This document shows positions 60,451 to 64,000 of a stretch of DNA of 64,000 nt, in pieces. The position numbers and the translations under genes were made by a program. The DNA is from Sanderia malayensis (Eukaryota; Cnidaria; Scyphozoa; Semaeostomeae; Pelagiidae): contig RQOL01000651.1 in NCBI GenBank assembly GCA_013076295.1, forward strand, positions 62,001 to 126,000, given 5' to 3'. Numbering within the stretch: position 1 is the stretch's first letter; the number at the start of each line of letters is the position of its first letter. Under the pieces are notes generated by a model that worked only from the letters and a program-made list of their open reading frames with translations, was not told the origin of the DNA and made no database searches.

Positions 60451-62664
60451 CCAAAGATGCATTCCATATAGTTTTAGCTGTGGTTACCTGGATTAATTTG
60501 AAAATTGTGGGAATGAATGTTAATATCACTAAAAACAAATAAATAACGGTGTATTTTAAGGAGTGTGAGCAGTAGCTATGGGGACTCATGCGTAAATTGT
60601 GGGAAGGAACGTTAATATCGGATTCTTGTGTAAATTGTGGGAATAAATGTTAATATCACTACAAACAAGTAAATAAGGGTGTTTTTTAATACCTTTTAGC
60701 TGCAGTTACTTGGATTCATGCGTAAATTGTGGGAATGGGTATCAATATCAGTGAAAATACGTAACCAAAGATGCATTCCACATAGTTTTAGCTGTGGTTA
60801 CGTTGATTCATTTGAAAAGCGTGGGAATTATTTTTAACATCGGATTCATTGTAAATTGTGGGAATAGTTGTAATTATCACTAAAAACATGTAAATAAAAT
60901 TGTACTTCTTTATGTTTTAGCTAAATTTACGTGGATTCATGTGTAAATTGTGGGAATGAATGTTATTATGACTGAAAACAAGTAAATAGGGGTGTATTTT
61001 AATACTTTTTAGCTGCAGTTACATGGATTCAAGTATAAATTGTGGGAATGGGTTTCAATATCAATGAAAAGACGTAACCAAAGATGCATTCCATATAGTT
61101 TTAGCTGTGGTTACGTGGATTCATTTGAAAGTTGTGGGAATGAATTTTAATATCGGATTCATTGTAAATTGTAGGAATAGATGTAATTATGATTGAAAAC
61201 ATGTAAATAAAGGTCTACTTTAATATGTTTTAGCTGAAATTACGTGCATTCATGTGTAAATTGTGGGAAGGAACATTAATATGGGATTCATGCCTAAGTT
61301 GTGGGAAATAACGTTAATATCGGATTCATGTGTAAACTGTTGGAATGAGTGTCATTATCATCAGTGAAAAAGGGTAATCAAAGATGAATTCCAGAAAGTT
61401 TTAGTTGTGGTTACGTGGAGTCATTTGAAAATTGTGGGAATTAATTTTAATATCGGATTCATTGTAAATTGTGGGAATAGGTGTAATTATCACTAAAATT
61501 ATGTAAATAAGGTTGTACTTTATTATGTTTGTGCTGAAATTACGTGGATTCATGTGTAAATTGTAGGAATGAAGGTTATTATAGGATTCATGTGTTAACT
61601 TGTGGGAGTGAACGTTAATATCACTGAAAACATATAAATAACGGTGTATTTTAAAGAGTGTGAGCAGTAGTTATGGGGACTCATGCGTAAATTGTGGGAA
61701 GAAACGTTAATATCGGATTCATGTGTAAATTGTGGAAATAAATGTTAATATCACTGAAAAGAAGTAAATAATGGTGTTTTTTAGAGAATGTGAACTGTAG
61801 TTATGGGGATTTAGCCATAAATTGTGGGAAGGAACGTTCATATCGAATTCATGTGAAAAGTGTGGGAATGAACGTTAATATCGGATTCTTGTTTAAATTG
61901 TGGGAATGAATGCCAATATCACTGAAAACAAATAAATAACGGTGTATTTTAAAGAGTGTGAGCAGTAGTTATGGGGATTTATGCATAAATTGTGGGAAGG
62001 AAGGTTCATATCGGAATCTTGTGTAAATTGTGGGAATGAACGTTAATATCGGAATCTTTTTTAAATTGTGGGAATGAATTTTAATATCATTGGAAACAAA
62101 TAAATAACGGTGTATTTTAAGGAGTGCGAGCAGTAGTTATGGGGACTCATGCGTAAATTGTGGGAAGGAACGTTAATATCGGATTCATGTGTAAATTGTG
62201 AAAATACATGTTAATATAACTGAAAACAAGTAAATACGGGTGTTTTTTTAATACCTTTTAGCTGCAGTTACTTGGATTCATGCGTAAAGTGTGGGAATGG
62301 GTGTCAATATCAGTGAAAGGACGTAACCAAAGATGCATTCCATATAGTTTTAGTTGTGGTTACGTGGATTCATTTGAAAATCGTGAGAATTAATTTTAAT
62401 ATGGGATTCATGCCTAAGTTGTGGGAAATAACGTTAATATAGGATTCATGTGTAAGCTGTTGGAATGAGTGTCATTATCATCAGTGAAAAAGGGTAACCA
62501 AAGATGAATTCCATAAAGTTTTAGTTGTGGTTACGTGGAGTCATTTGAAAATTGTGGGAATTCATTTTAAAATCGGATTCATTGTAAATTGTGGGAATAG
62601 GTGTAATTATCACTAAAATTATGTAAATAAGGTTGTACTTTATTATGTTTTTGCTGAAATTACG
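60447..62664. repeat. Satellite array, right block, first part
   Basis: Core/linker satellite resumes within the same linker type that was interrupted at 52,907. The next run has one core where the 523-bp module has two, so the HOR class differs from the left flank. Variants not seen on the left include GGAACGTTCATATCG cores near 61,837 and 61,999 and GTGAAAAGTGTGGGAATG near 61,851. No gene was seen. Confidence 0.9.
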
Positions 62665-63600
62665 TGGATTAATGTGTAAATTGTGAGAAAGAAGGTTATA
62701 ATGGGATTCATGTGTTAATTATGGGAATCAACGTTAATATCTGATTTTTGTCTAAATTGTGGGAATGAATGTTAGCTAATATCACTGAAAACCAGTAAAT
62801 AAGGGGGTATTTTAATTAGTGTGAGCAGTAGTTATGGGGACTCATGCGTAAATTGTGGGAAGGAACGCTAATATCGGATTCATGTGTAAATTGTGGGAAT
62901 AAATGCTAATATCACTGAAAACAAGTAAATAAGGGTGTTTTTTAATACCTTTTAGCTGCAGTTACATGGATTCATGCCTAATTTTTGGGAATGGGGGTCA
63001 ATATCAGTGAAAAGACTTAACCAAAGATGCATTCCATATAGCTTTAGCTGTGGTTACGTGGATTCATTTGAAAATTGTGGGAATTAATTTTAATATCGGA
63101 TTCATTGTAAATTGTGGAACAGATGTAATTATCACTAAAAACATGTAGATAAAGGTGTAATTTATTATGTTTTAGCTGAAATTACGTGGATGAATGTGTA
63201 AATTGTGAGAAAGAAGGTTATAATGGGATTCATGTGTAAATTATGGGAATGAACGTTAATATCTGATTTATGTCTAAATTGTGGGAATGAATGTTAGCCA
63301 ATATCACTGAAAACCAGTAAATAAGGGGGTATTTTAAATAGTGTGAGCAGTAGTTATGGGCACTCATGCGTAAATTGTAGGAACGAACGTTAATATCGGA
63401 TTCATGTGTAAATTGTGGGAATAAATGTTAATATCACTGAAAACAAGTAAATAAGGGTGTTTTTTAATACCTTTTAGCTGCAGTTACATGGATTCATGCG
63501 CAAAGTGTGGGAATGGGTGTCAATATCAGTGAAAAGACGTAACCAAAGATGCATTCCATATAGTTTTAGTTGTGGTTACGTGGATTCATTTGAAAATTGT
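62665..63600. repeat. 523-bp HOR modules, right block, about 1.8 copies
   Basis: The GAGAAAGAAGG variant occurs at 62,685 and 63,207 (522 bp; one core has lost a base, GTGGAACAG near 63,114). The module therefore exists on both sides of the island. Confidence 0.85.
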
Positions 63601-64000
63601 GGGAATGAATGTTAGTATCACTGAAAACAAATAAATAAGGGTGTTTTTTAATACCTTTAACCTGCAGTTACATGGATTCATGCGTAAAGTGTGGGAATGG
63701 GTGTCAATATCAGTGAAAAGACGTAACCAAAGATGCATTCCATATAGTTTTAGTTGTGGTTACGTGGATTCATTTGAAAATCGTGAGAATAAATTTTAGT
63801 ATCGGATTCATTGTAAATTGTGGGAATAGATGTAATTATCACTAAAAACATGTAAATTAAGGTCTACTTTATTATGTTTTACCTTAAATTACGTGGATTC
63901 ATGTATAAATTGTGGGAATAAGTAACAATATCATCAGTGAAAAGAGGTAACCAAAGATGCCTTCCAATTAGTTTTAGCTGTGCCTACGTGTATTCATTTG
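63601..64000. repeat. Satellite, end of window
   Basis: Core/linker satellite that passes into the TTACCTTAAATTACGTGG and GTGGGAATAAGTAAC segment of the 3.5-kb HOR (compare 2,410-2,500). The array runs off the window. Confidence 0.9.

Noticed and set aside
60148..60462. ATG at 60,462 as start of a 104-residue protein
   Set aside because: The first five codons are satellite sequence; the rest is the interior of a LINE protein.
1..64000. CENP-B box or telomere repeats in the satellite
   Set aside because: No match to the CENP-B box pattern and no TTAGGG runs were seen; the single TTAGGG strings near 60,100 and 60,136 are part of the LINE duplication.

Overview
The window looks like metazoan heterochromatin. 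About 88% of it is one AT-rich satellite, on both sides of a single 7.5-kb island (about 52,908-60,446) that holds broken mobile-element and gene sequence. There are no bacterial features: no operons, ribosome sites, tRNA, rRNA or CRISPR. The host is probably a cnidarian, perhaps an anthozoan. That is inference, from how the LINE and a FEN/PIN-like gene resemble protein families I know to be abundant there; no marker gene is present.

Satellite (1-52,907 and 60,447-64,000). It follows a simple grammar. A 38-bp core (key string TGTAAATTGTGGGAAT, ending GTTAATATC) occurs in runs of one, two or three, and runs are separated by a 54-bp linker. One 523-bp module is 8 cores plus 4 linkers in run order 3-2-1-2, and my piece lengths add up to exactly 523. 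It recurs in tandem at five places. A larger higher-order repeat (HOR) of about 3,513 bp fills the left part. It has shorter forms (3,326, 2,808 and 2,140 bp) and a longer form (3,903 bp) that look like unequal crossovers between paralogous cores. Further nested tandem duplications have offsets of 890, 798, 2,946 and 2,285 bp. The open frames in the satellite are by-products of the repeat.

Island. In + orientation it holds: the N-terminal part of a LINE endonuclease on the minus strand (52,908-53,590); AT-rich non-coding DNA with two hairpins; a minus-strand lysine-tailed gene with one internal stop (54,437-55,157) and probable upstream exons (to 56,187) with duplicated splice donors; a plus-strand FEN/PIN-like gene (56,256-57,026); a three-copy repeat of about 157 bp; and then the rest of the same type of LINE, again on the minus strand (58,080-60,446: 3' tail, reverse transcriptase, linker and the D-H end of the endonuclease).

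Main observation. The island is circularly permuted relative to a LINE. Its two outer ends are neighbouring parts of one endonuclease domain and would join in frame. Both junctions share CTTAA, which is present in the uninterrupted satellite linker and is also predicted at the LINE join. This is what one crossover between a circular DNA of about 7,543 bp and the satellite would leave. The LINE itself is dead, with several stops and frameshifts.
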